NCBI GenBank assembly: GCA_964343305.1
Contig: CAYFJO010000339.1
Coordinates: 1-11,816, forward strand
From: CAYFJO01 sp964343305
GTDB lineage: Bacteria; Planctomycetota; Planctomycetia; Pirellulales; Pirellulaceae
Direction: 5' to 3'
Length of the DNA: 11,816 bases
How positions within the stretch are numbered: position 1 is the first letter of the stretch; the number at the start of each line of letters is the position of its first letter. A model generated the notes under the pieces. The model worked only from the letters and a program-made list of their open reading frames with translations, did no database searches and was not told where the DNA came from. Of the stretch, positions 1 through 9,300 are shown piece by piece. The position numbers and the translations under genes were made by a program.

Positions 1-2229
1 GCGCGTTCGATGGCGAACACCGTTGACGGGATGCTTGAGGTTTTCCAGCAACGCGGCGATCGGTTGACCGTGGATCTTGACGGGCTTTTGCAGCGGCCGA
101 TCTTTCACCGTCAGACGAAAGATGCGGCCGTGTACGTGGTCTCGGTTGGGGTCTCGAATGTTGTGCTGCATGTGACCAATGATGGCGTTGTGCCAGTCGG
201 CCACATACAAAGCTCCGTCCTCTCCAATGACGGCGTCCGTCGGACGAAAGTTTCGATCTTCGCTGTTGATTAATTCAAGCCCAGGCGTTCCCCAGACCTC
301 ACCGAATTTGCGGCGATGACCGTCTCCCTCGCGATCAAGGGAATATTGCTTGACGCCCAGGAAGCCGATCGTGTTGCAGATCAGGAAGTCGTCTTGCATG
401 TCTTCCGGAAAGTGTTCCGACGACAGAATCGCATTCGCCGCGACTGGGCGAAATTCTTTGGTCAGCAGCATGTGCATCTTGAAGCCCTTGCCTTCGGGAC
501 GCACTTGATACGATTTGCCCCCGGTGCCATCGTTGGCATAACAGTACCCCCAGTAGTCGAAGCTGGTACCGTGTGGGTTTGGCCTATTGGCCGCATGCGG
601 AGTTATCGCGAACGTGCGCGGGTCAAAACGATACATCCCCGAACCGCCGATGTTCAGATTCTGTTTCCACGGCGTCTCGTGGTTGTGCACCAGAAAGATT
701 CCGCTTTGCCAATAGATCCCGCCGTCGGGACCGTACACCAGATTATTCGCAGCGTGGTGCGTATCGGCTGTTCCGAGCCCTTGCAGAAGCGGGTAGCGCA
801 CATCCGCTTTGTCATCCCCATCGGTATCTTTCAGAAACAGTAGGTCGGGACCCGAGGTGACGATGACACCGCCACCCCAGAACTCGAACCCTAGCGGGTT
901 GTGGACGTGAGCGAAGATCTTGCGAGTATCCGCTTTGCCGTCCTTGTCCGTATCCTCAAAAATCATGAGGCTGTCGTTCATTTCCTTGCCGGGTTCCCAC
1001 TTGGGATACGTATTCCAGCTTGCCGCCCAAAGGCGACCTTGGGCGTCGACCTGGAGTTGCACGGGATTCGCCAGGTCAGGAAACTGAACTTCGGATGCGA
1101 AGACGTTCAGTTCATAGCCATTGGGAACCTTCATCCTCGCGATCGATTCTTCGGGGCTCAGGTAATCAACGCTTCCTTCTTTCTCGGCGTTAGAGCTCTT
1201 GCTGCCCCCGCCCACGTTCGAGATCACCGTTACGGGCGGTGGGACATTGCTGTCGTCGACCTCGATTCGCTTGCCCTCAGCGGCGGCCCAAATCGCTTTG
1301 TCCCGATTGGCTGTCATCACATCCAGCATCACCAGTTCGTGCTTCAGGACGGCGGCGTTACTTTGGCCGTCGACAAAGGTCAGTGTCGAACGGCCACCCC
1401 AGATGTCGTTGCCGTCGGTTGCGTGATAGCGATTGTGCCAATGCCAGTTCTTGTCCTGGACCGCTGCGTAAACACCGGAAATTTTTTCGTCGACGGGTTC
1501 GCTTTTGCCGAGCAACGCTTTCGAAATGATTTCGGCGAGTTTTTGATATCCGTTCGGATTGAGGTGGATGCCATTGATCGTGTACTGCTGGGAACTGGAT
1601 TGAAACAACTGACTTGTCGGCGAGAAAAGGTCGACAAACGTCGCGCCAGTCTCCGCTGCGGCCTTTCGTGTGGCTTCGGTATAGGCAGCCAAATTCGCAT
1701 TCAACTGAGTCCCATCAGGAAGGTTCCGATCTCCAGTGTTCTGGTAGGCAATGGGACTGAACAGAACAAACCGGAGGTCCTTTCCTTTCTGCCGTCGCAG
1801 TTCGCGATACCGCCCAACCAATTTCACCAATTCGGCCCGATGGGCATCCGCGTTGTCCGCTCCTGCAAAGGACTCGTTGTATCCGTAGAACGTGAACACG
1901 ACATCCGGCCCGACGTGTTGCAGGTATTCGGCGTCGTTAGTGAAACCTTGATTGCGGGGTCTCTTGTTGACCATGTCTCCCGAAAAGCTCATGTTGCGGA
2001 AACCGACGTTCATGCCCTTCAGTTGGCTCTGCATAACCGTTTCGACCCACGGGTCATGCTGCATTCGATCGGCGAGACCATTGCCGTAAATGGCGACCAC
2101 GTCATTCGCCTTAAAACGAAAAAGCTCCGAGGCGTTTGCCGGCGGCATCGCCAGTACCGCGGGCAAAACGCAAAAAGCTAGCAAGAGAAAAAAATATTTC
2201 ATTAACACTGCGCGGGCGTTGAGTTTCAT
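1..2229 (-). CDS. Secreted SGNH-hydrolase-like / PVC-type membrane-bound dehydrogenase (beta-propeller) protein, N-terminal part
   Basis: The minus strand is open from 2229 through the left window edge: 743 codons with no stop, C-terminus missing. Residues 10-33 form a signal peptide (MKYFFLLLAFCVLPAVLA then MPPANA). Residues about 43-240 resemble SGNH/GDSL esterases: VVAIYGNGLADRM at block I, FRNMSFSGD at block II, DVVFTFYGYNES at block III and NGIHLN (N219, H222) at block V. The block I serine of GDS is replaced by Asn-Gly. After a linker, residues about 355-743 match the glucose/sorbosone dehydrogenase-like propeller of planctomycete 'membrane-bound dehydrogenase' proteins: VPNGYELNVFASE, LQVDAQGRLWAASW, two calcium-loop-like motifs (EDTDKDGKAD, KDTDGDDKAD), and VYGPDGGIYWQSG. 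In this family HEAT repeats and a CxxCH cytochrome c domain often follow; here they would lie outside the window. Role: probably extracytoplasmic carbohydrate oxidation or deacetylation (inference). In-frame ATGs also exist at 2262 and 2202; 2202 gives the tightest signal peptide. None has a strong Shine-Dalgarno sequence, so the start is uncertain. Confidence 0.9.
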   Translation of the reverse strand, partial: MKLNARAVLMKYFFLLLAFCVLPAVLAMPPANASELFRFKANDVVAIYGNGLADRMQHDPWVETVMQSQLKGMNVGFRNMSFSGDMVNKRPRNQGFTNDAEYLQHVGPDVVFTFYGYNESFAGADNADAHRAELVKLVGRYRELRRQKGKDLRFVLFSPIAYQNTGDRNLPDGTQLNANLAAYTEATRKAAAETGATFVDLFSPTSQLFQSSSQQYTINGIHLNPNGYQKLAEIISKALLGKSEPVDEKISGVYAAVQDKNWHWHNRYHATDGNDIWGGRSTLTFVDGQSNAAVLKHELVMLDVMTANRDKAIWAAAEGKRIEVDDSNVPPPVTVISNVGGGSKSSNAEKEGSVDYLSPEESIARMKVPNGYELNVFASEVQFPDLANPVQLQVDAQGRLWAASWNTYPKWEPGKEMNDSLMIFEDTDKDGKADTRKIFAHVHNPLGFEFWGGGVIVTSGPDLLFLKDTDGDDKADVRYPLLQGLGTADTHHAANNLVYGPDGGIYWQSGIFLVHNHETPWKQNLNIGGSGMYRFDPRTFAITPHAANRPNPHGTSFDYWGYCYANDGTGGKSYQVRPEGKGFKMHMLLTKEFRPVAANAILSSEHFPEDMQDDFLICNTIGFLGVKQYSLDREGDGHRRKFGEVWGTPGLELINSEDRNFRPTDAVIGEDGALYVADWHNAIIGHMQHNIRDPNRDHVHGRIFRLTVKDRPLQKPVKIHGQPIAALLENLKHPVNGVRHRTR

Positions 2230-2314
2230 AATCTTCACTTTGTTTTGAATCGTGTTTCTCATATGAATGTAATCGATGATGAACGACGAAGGATGGGGTT
2301 AATTGCGTGGCAAT

Positions 2315-2332
2315 CGGGGCGTTCCCCGAACG
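2315..2332 (-). other. Two overlapping alternative hairpins in the leader of the minus-strand gene
   Basis: CGGGG (2315-2319) pairs with CCCCG (2324-2328) around a 4-base loop. CGTTC (2320-2324) pairs with GAACG (2328-2332) around a 3-base loop. They share bases, so only one can form at a time. If the proposed promoter near 2345 is used, both lie in the 5' untranslated leader of the secreted-protein gene. The stems are only 5 bp, and chance occurrence is possible. Confidence 0.25.
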
Positions 2333-2460
2333 TGAGTTTCAACAATTGTAATCAACCAATGGGTACTGTTACACCGGAGCAAGATCGAAGGATGACTCTG
2401 GCGAGCTTCTTTCTTGAAATATGAGAGGCGTCGTGCGTTTCTTGAGACCGCTGTTTTGTC

Positions 2461-2475
2461 GGCTAACGCGTAGCC
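2461..2475. repeat. Short palindrome GGCTA-ACGCG-TAGCC
   Basis: A perfect 5-bp inverted repeat with a 5-base loop lies in the noncoding gap. It uses the same GGCTA/TAGCC-type arms as the larger palindrome inside the M56 gene at 3694-3734 (which has GGCTA next to ACGTT). It may be a degenerate member of the same dispersed family, but with one short copy here this is only a suggestion. Confidence 0.3.
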
Positions 2476-2761
2476 TGTCACTACGGCCTTGGGTCGACCT
2501 TCCAGTCTTTGTTCTTTCGCAGGGTGTAGTGCGAAATCAACGTTCAGATGGAATGCGGCTTACAAGTGCGACGCTGGTGGTCGCTTCGACAATCATGGCT
2601 TGTTGAGAGTAGGTTTTGCAAGAGCACGATGATGGCAGCACCGGACGAACCAACATTGACGACTTTGGTGCCGATACGGGTTTCCGTGACGTTAAAGCCA
2701 TATCCGATGGCCACCGGCGAGATTGCTGCTGGTGAAACGTGAACCCAAAGTGTCGCTGTCA

Positions 2762-2777
2762 TTCTAGTTTTCTCGAA
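2762..2777. promoter_or_regulatory. Probable BlaI-type operator O1 (upstream copy)
   Basis: TTCTAG-TTTT-CTCGAA: two 6-bp half-sites around a 4-bp spacer, with one mismatch from perfect dyad symmetry. It repeats the layout of the downstream site at 2813-2828, with centres 51 bp apart (about five helical turns), so bound dimers could sit on the same DNA face. It lies just upstream of the -35 box at 2786. BlaI/MecI regulators bind such dyads as dimers; the half-site here differs from the staphylococcal TACA/TGTA core, so the assignment rests on position and repetition. Confidence 0.6.
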
Positions 2778-2785
2778 GATCCGGC

Positions 2786-2814
2786 TTGACGGGCGTGCCA
2801 GCCGCGGCTATCTT
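2786..2814 (+). promoter_or_regulatory. Promoter of the BlaI-like / M56 operon
   Basis: -35 TTGACG (2786-2791, 5/6 to consensus), 17-bp spacer, -10 TATCTT (2809-2814, 4/6). Transcription would start near 2821, inside the downstream operator palindrome at 2813-2828. This is a classical arrangement for repression, leaving a leader of about 45 bases before the ATG at 2868. Confidence 0.6.
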
Positions 2815-2828
2815 CTAGTTATCTAGAA
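2813..2828. promoter_or_regulatory. Probable BlaI-type operator O2 (perfect palindrome)
   Basis: TTCTAG-TTAT-CTAGAA is a perfect 6+4+6 inverted repeat overlapping the end of the -10 box and the expected transcription start. The imperfect twin at 2762-2777 supports it as an operator. The adjacent BlaI-family gene is the obvious candidate binder, which implies autorepression of the repressor/M56 pair (inference). Confidence 0.7.
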
Positions 2829-2867
2829 TTTAAAGTGGATCGACCAGCCTTGGGAAAGGACCTCGCG

Positions 2868-3257
2868 ATGGCGCGTCCGGCATCGGAATATCCGACGGAA
2901 TTGGAGCTTCAAATCTTGAAGATCCTGTGGGAACAGTCGCCGCTGCCGGTGCGCGACGTCCGGCAGGCGTTGGCCGACGAGGGGCGCGACATCGCGCATA
3001 CCTCGGTGATTACCACGCTCAACACGATGGTCGATAAGAAGTATCTCAAGCGGACGAAGCAGGGCAAGTCGTTTCTGTTTGTGCCGCGGGTGAACCGCCA
3101 ACAGGTTTGTGAAGGCATGCTGGGCGATGTTGTCAGCCGCGTGTTCGACGGATCGCCGACTGCCGTGATGCTCAGTCTGTTCGATTGTGCTGAGATTGAT
3201 GAAGAAGAATTGAAAGAGTTGCGCCGAATCATTAACCGACGGTTGAAAAAAACGTAG
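2868..3257 (+). CDS. BlaI/MecI/CopY-family transcriptional repressor
   Basis: A 129-residue cytoplasmic winged-helix DNA-binding repressor of the penicillinase-repressor family, at the usual length. Residues 8-40 (EYPTELELQILKILWEQSPLPVRDVRQAL region) form the characteristic first helices. Residues about 44-60 (HTSVITTLNTMVDKKYL) are the recognition helix, and KRTKQGKSFLFVPRV forms the beta-wing. Residues 76-129 (CEGMLGDVVSRVFDGSP, then an acidic-to-basic helix) are the dimerisation region. The ATG at 2868 is chosen because GGGAAAGGA lies 7 bases upstream and the family begins close to this point; an in-frame GTG at 2835 would add 11 residues. The gene is followed after 61 bases by an M56 peptidase, the standard repressor/sensor-protease pairing. 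It probably represses its own operon through the dyads at 2762-2777 and 2813-2828. The inducing signal is unknown, and beta-lactam resistance cannot be assumed. Confidence 0.93.
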   Translation: MARPASEYPTELELQILKILWEQSPLPVRDVRQALADEGRDIAHTSVITTLNTMVDKKYLKRTKQGKSFLFVPRVNRQQVCEGMLGDVVSRVFDGSPTAVMLSLFDCAEIDEEELKELRRIINRRLKKT

Positions 3258-3318
3258 GGCACGCTGCCAGTTTGCAAGAGGCGTACACGCTGCCTGCAAT
3301 ACGGTGAGGAGAAATCAG

Positions 3319-6300
3319 ATGAATGCGTCTGCCTGGCTCGGTGAAACGTTCGCGTTGCGGCTTGCTCTGACGTTGTTGCATTTTGTTTGGCAAGGTGTTG
3401 CGGTGGCATCGATCGTGGTCGTTGTCGGCTGGTTGCTGAAGCGGGCCGCGGCGCAAGTGCGATACGCGGTTAACGTAGCAGCCATGTTTGTGATGGTGGC
3501 GTGTTTGCTGGTGACGTTTGCGACGGTTGATGTTGCAGGTTGGGTTTCGCGGCCCGACGCAGACGACTCTGGAGAGCCATCCGACGAGGAACGCACACTG
3601 TTGGCGTTGCGATTCGCCGAGTCGGAAAACGCGGCAGGCACAGTTCGAGTTCCGTCCCTTGATCTAACCGAAGCGGAAGTTTTGGACGAAGCGAACGTGT
3701 TGGCCGGCGGCTCAGGGGATGAGCCGGCTACGTTGGACAAAGCCAACAGTCATGGGGCAAGTCGTGAGACTTCGGAACTGAACCCTCGCCATTCCAACTA
3801 CGCGGAAGCACAAACGAGTCGTGTACTGGCGTGGATTGGTCCCGTCTCGCCGTACTTGACAGTGATGTACGTTGCCGGCGTCGCGGTTATGCTGCTTCGG
3901 CTGGCGCGATCGCTGTTGGGCGGGCAGCGGTTGCGAGGTTCGGCGACACCTGTCGAAGATGAAGACCTGCTGGCGATGATCGCGCGGCAGGCGCGACACA
4001 TCGGACTGCGGGCTGCACCCACCGTCGCCTACTGCGACCGAATTTTGGTACCGGTCGTGATCGGGCTCGTCAAGCCGATGATCCTGTTGCCTGCGGCGCT
4101 GGCCAGCGGTCTGTCGCCGGATCAATTGCAGGCACTGGTGACACACGAGTTGGCCCACATACGTCGCTTCGACCTGCTGGTGAATCTTCTCCAGCGGCTG
4201 ATCGAAGCCGTACTGTTCTTTCATCCCGCTGTTTGGTTTGTGAGCCGTCGAGTCAGCATCGAACGCGAGAATGCGGCCGACGACATGGTGCTGGCCGCCG
4301 GTTCGCATCGAGCCAGCTACGCCGACGCATTGGTCCGAATGGCCGAGCTTTCGTTGGCGCTACGCAACACACGGATCTCAAACCAGGCTGCCGCGCTCGC
4401 CGCATCGGGCAATAACACATCCGATTTCAAACGACGTGTGCTGCGACTGTTAGAGAACACCGATGTGCCGAAACTCCGGCTCACGCGCGGCGGCATCTTG
4501 GCAATGGTGATGGTTGCGGCGTCGCTACTTGTCACTCCCGTGCTCGTGGATACATGGGCGCAACCGAGATCAAACCCCGAGGAAGCGAAACGGGCTGCGG
4601 ATGAGATCACTCCGATCGGGAAACTCTTCAAGCAATTGTCGACGCACCAGTTCCTTGAGCACTGGAAGCTCCGGTCAGTCGATGAACGACCGAGTGTCGT
4701 GGTCGATGACTACCGCGGCTACCGGGTTGTATTGCGTCGGACATGGAAACACTACACCGACACCGGCAACCAAACGGCACAGAAGGCAGCCCCGTCCCCG
4801 TCGGGGGAATCGAACCGCCCCTTTGAGTTGCGACACGAGGACTGGGAGTTTGTGCTCGTGGCAATCCAACCGAATAAAGCACCCGCAACGCTGAAGTCAC
4901 GGATCAAGTGGCAGAAGAGTAACAGTCCATACCACACACGCGACGTCTGCCTGGGAGAGGGGCACGGTTATGTGTGGTTCACTCGGGGCACGATCAATTT
5001 GCAGGACTATGTTCGGGGACAACTGAAGCTTGAAGGCGGAGACGATCGGATTCAACTGGTGATCGACGGTCTGGCTGTGGAGGACTCGGGCAGCAACACC
5101 AGCAATTCGTGCCAGCACATGGTGGAGCAATTCGGCGACCGAGCACTGCCTTACGTTGAACGGGCAATTGAGCGCTCGGGGGACGACAACCCGTGGCGCA
5201 TTGTCGGAAGTCTCGCGTACATTCGCACACAGCGTGCGACAGCACTGCTCACGAAGCTGGCCGGTTCCGAGGACAGGGACCTCCGGCTGGCGGCCTATTA
5301 CGCTCTGATTCATCGGCCGATTCGGAAATCTGCGCGGCAGACGTATATCGAGATGCTGCGACGGCACCGCTATGTCGATCAGGTGTGTCAGGCGTGCATT
5401 GAATTCAAGTGGCGGGAAGCGCTGCCCGTGCTCCGCGACGTGATTAAGCAACCGCGGAATCTACGGGAGTTGGAGACGGCGATCCGCACACGTCGAATTC
5501 TCGAAGGCAAGCCGATTTCCGAGGCATTGCTCAAAGCAGATCAGACATTACGCAGCCTGACGCGAGCCGACCGTGAACCGGAAACCGAAAAACAGATTAG
5601 GGCCGCGTACGACTTGCTAGTCGATTCGGATGATGCGGAAGCAGCGAACCTGGCGGCGCTTTCGTTGGCTTTATTCGTGTACAAAGGCAGCACTGCGGCT
5701 GTCCGCGCAGCAGGTATCGAGATCCTCGTGGCGCGACCGGAAGAGTCGACAATGGAGTTCCTAACGACACTTTCCGTGCGCCTCGACAGGAATGATCAGA
5801 TTGAAGAAGTGATCAAGGCCGTCATCGAGGCAAGAGCAGCATTGAAGCCGCAAGTGTCATGGGGCGAGACGGTCAACGGTCTGCAGGCAGGCATCTCGAT
5901 TGCGGCTTACCCACACCGCGTCCCGGGACGGCAACTTCGCGTGGGCGATTACCTGTTCGCACAGGTGACCTTCCGCAACGTGTCCAGCGACCCGATCCAG
6001 TTCACGGCAAATCCGTCGTTGCCGGTACCCGTCGTTACGGATCAGACGGGCAAGCAGTTGCAAGCGACGATTCCACCGGCTGACGGTAGTAAACCTGATC
6101 CGTTCAAGACGACACATCGTCTGGCACCGATGAAGTCCGTGACGCTGCGCTGCCGCCGGAGCACAATCGCGCCGCATCGCCCGGTCTACAACAGTGACGG
6201 TTATCACATCGTTGCCGATGCCGGGAAGTACTCGCTGACCGCGCCGCTCAGCATGTCGAGAGTCAAAGGCGGTGACTGGACGGGAACTCTGCAGACCGGC

Positions 6301-9300
6301 ACGCTGGGCCTGGAAGTATTCCCGGCCGACGCATCAGAATCCAAACTCGGTTTTCTGTCCGATGTGCCTGAGTTCCGCGAGCTAGACCTGAGCGTTAACG
6401 AAGAGCGGCTGATGCAAGTCGTCGCGAAGCACAAACTGGTATCACGAGTCACCAAGACCGAGAAACAAACCACATACACGCTGTACAATCCCAAAGGCGA
6501 GTGCGTGGTTGTCATGTTTCGGGATGGCAAGTGTTCCGGAATTCAAAGGCTGCGGCCGGATCCCGACTTCGGCGGCAACTGGGGTGAGCCGCTGCTTGGA
6601 TTGCGGATGCGTCTGACGGCTCCGCGCGGAAGCGAGTATCGTCGAGGCACACGGCTGCCGCTGCTGGTCGAAATGCAGAACGTTTCCGATGAGCCGATTC
6701 AGTTTGCGGATCTTGCTCCATCCTGCGACTTCAAAGTCTTTACCGAGGCGGGTGATTGGTTGGGAATTGCGAGAAGGGGCGTCGCGATCAGTCCGTGGGA
6801 GCGGGCAGCAGGCAGCCTGACACCACAACAGGTCATCCAATGGCACGTCTGGTTTGACCGGATGCGGTTGAACAAGCCAGCGGAAGCTGGATCGACCGTC
6901 CTAGTCCACGTCAGCGTGCCCAGGCAGATCGAAGAGGCGGGCAAGCTGCCTCGCACCAGTTACAGCACGCCGGTCATGTTGAAACTGATTGACGCTCCGA
7001 TGGTCGCCTTACACAACGGCGGGAAAGGGCCGGAACTGACTGCCAAAGACGTGTCCGATCGGTGGACGGAGAAGATGGACCTTGTTTACCGCGAAGCGGG
7101 CGGGTTGAGAATAAGCAAGGCCCGCGTGATCCACATCGACGGGCAGGGTCATGTGACAATGCTGGATTGCGGTGTGGCAGATCGAACAGAGACGAAGCTC
7201 GATCGCGATCGACTCAATAAGTTGGCCAAGCGCTTGCACGAAATGAAAGTTTGGGAACTCTCAGACGTCGATTGGCGGCTGGCCAACGTTGACGAAGGCG
7301 AGGTGCGCATCTCGCTGACGTACGGCGGCGCTGCGATCGTCGGGGATTACGCGAACGGGCTGATGCGCAACAACAAGACGTTGGCGGCCTTCCAAACTGA
7401 GATGCTGGCCGTGATCGATGAGGCAGTGAAGACCTCGCGGAAACCGCCGGCTGAAGACATCGATCGGCGGAAAGAAGAGGTTCCGGGAACCGGTGAAAAC
7501 GAGAAGCGGGACAAAAACGGGAAGCGGGACAGTCCCACTTCTGAAGCTCAAAGTCGGGGGAAGCCTGGTGACGACGCACCGTCCAAGAGGTTGGCGGGCG
7601 AGGAGACGATGTGGCGTGTAACCCGTTTCAAGCCGGTGTGGGGACCAGCTCGCGACGGCGTTCAGGTCGGGATCGCGATTACCACCGATCACCGCAAGTT
7701 TCGGTCTGGCGAGCGGGTTCTGCTTGAAATCTATGTCCGAAACGTCGGCGAGAAAACGCTTGGCATTAAGTACTCGTTTTATGCCCCCGAAGAACCACCA
7801 GCCGTTCACGATGCTGATGGCAAGCGGCTGCGGATCGACCCGGTCTTTTTAGGCGGGACGATTCCGCTTTACCGCCACACGTTGAAACCGAACGAAGTTG
7901 TGGCCGTGCATCATCAGGGACTGGGATTGGGTGACAACCCTACACCGGGAAAATTCTGGCATCCGTTTGCCAAGGACCCAGTACCCGGCAGCTATCGGCT
8001 CGCCCAGTCTGTATGGATTGATGTCACGCAAATTGACGGCGTAGACGGCGGACCCCGACTGAATCTCACCAGCGGTGAAGTAGCTCTTGAAATTGTGGAC
8101 GGAGAGAGAGAAGATCAGCGGGAAAGTCCCGCTTCGGAAGCTGACGACGGAGAGAATGGCGAAGAAAAGGTTCCAGGAACCGATGATTCGTCCATGTACT
8201 ATCCGCGACATCTCTACCAGGACGGCCAGTCGCTGTCGTTCGTGGTGCGCAAAGAATCGCTGAGCAAAGACGTCACGGCTCGTCACCGCGAACGAGATGT
8301 TCCGCGTGTGCGCGTCGGTGATGGACTGTTTCCAATTTTCCACACGACCACGACTACCGAAATGACGTTCCGCGTAGACGAAAAGCAGAAAGACACACAG
8401 GTGGTTCGCGCCGCCGTCAAAGGTGTGCAAATCGTGTCCTTCCACGGTGGCGACACGCGCGAATTCACCGCGAAACAAGATCCCAACTCGAAGAACTTCT
8501 ACGACTTGCATATCGGACGAGAATTTACGTTTCATATCACGGCTGGCGGAAAGCCTAAACTCACCGCGGGCGTGGATGCACTCTCTGAGGCAATGAAAGG
8601 TCATCGCCTGGCTGGAAAGAACTGGCAAGAGGCATTGGTGCTCAAACTCTTTCAGCCCAGTGTTTATCTTCCACCCAAGCCAGTCGCAGTCGGAGACACT
8701 TGGAAGATCAACCGGACACTGGGAGTTGTGCCCACAGGTTATCCAGTGCTACATGGCTTCGAGGGCGCGAAGGGCGCTCTTGAGTCGGTTGAAGCCAAGC
8801 TGGTCGCCGTCAAGAAATCGGAGCGCGGTCAAATTGCCCACGTCGCTCTTGTGGGTCAAGTGTCGCAAGGGAGTTACCGCACATTCGATTTGCAAGGAAG
8901 TCTGGAAGTAGATCTCAGCGAGAACAATTTGCGGAAACTACACGTCACTTTGACCGACCAGAAGGCGAGTCCAGCGAAACTCGATCCGCTTTATCGATAT
9001 GTGATTGACGTGCATCCACCGGCTCGAATTGCAAAGCGGGACAGTCCCGAATCTGAAGACAATTCCGCCGAAGAAGACGATGAAGCAACCGTTGAGCCGT
9101 CAAATACATTGCGCGTCAGGCTGTCCGATGCGACGTGGATTGACCTGGCTGGCGTCACGGCGCATCCGCAGCCACACGGTTGGTGGCGGGCGGATGGCAC
9201 GCCGATGGACGAAGGACTGGTCTCGGCGTTCCCAGAGTCTCCCACGCCTCGAAAAGGTACGGGGAATATGGTACGGGAAATCCGTATGCAAGCACGAATA

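Larger units (their letters stand above)
2230..2761. other. Long intergenic region between divergent genes, no convincing gene
   Basis: About 530 bases separate the minus-strand secreted protein from the operators of the BlaI-type gene. Short ORFs of 60-72 codons exist on both strands (for example 2544-2762 minus and 2548-2742 plus). They overlap one another, have unremarkable composition and resemble no family I know, so I do not call them genes. On the minus strand a possible -10 (TACAAT, complement of 2345-2350) has a poor -35 (GTAACA, 16 bp away). It could drive the SGNH/propeller gene with a leader of roughly 110 bases. Small hairpins lie at 2315-2332 and 2461-2475. The rest shows nothing I can interpret. 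Confidence 0.5.

Noticed and set aside
901..2181. 426-codon plus-strand ORF
   Set aside because: It is antisense to, and codon-aligned with, the secreted SGNH/propeller gene, whose minus-strand translation has clear family motifs. The plus-strand product resembles nothing.
2299..2481. 60-codon minus-strand ORF
   Set aside because: It covers the small hairpins and the putative promoter of the divergent gene. Its composition is consistent with noncoding sequence.
2544..2762. 72-codon minus-strand ORF (and an overlapping 64-codon plus-strand ORF)
   Set aside because: No recognisable family, no good ribosome binding site, the two overlap each other, and the minus-strand start falls within the proposed operator at 2762.
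2835..2867. GTG start for the BlaI-like gene
   Set aside because: The ATG at 2868 has a good Shine-Dalgarno sequence at the right distance and matches the usual N-terminus. The GTG lies just after the operator, near the transcription start.
3260..3294. Direct repeat CACGCTGCC in the blaI-M56 gap (3260-3268 and 3286-3294)
   Set aside because: Nine bases repeated once in a GC-rich spacer is compatible with chance, and no regulatory role is suggested by its position.
4796..4806. CCCCG-T-CGGGG palindrome in the M56 gene
   Set aside because: It is short, low-complexity and single-copy, and lies in a Pro/Ser-rich linker. It resembles the other linker palindromes only in type, so I did not list it as a family member.
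7849..8628. 259-codon minus-strand ORF within the M56 gene
   Set aside because: It is an antisense shadow of the DUF6263-like region, where the plus-strand frame has domain-level motifs.
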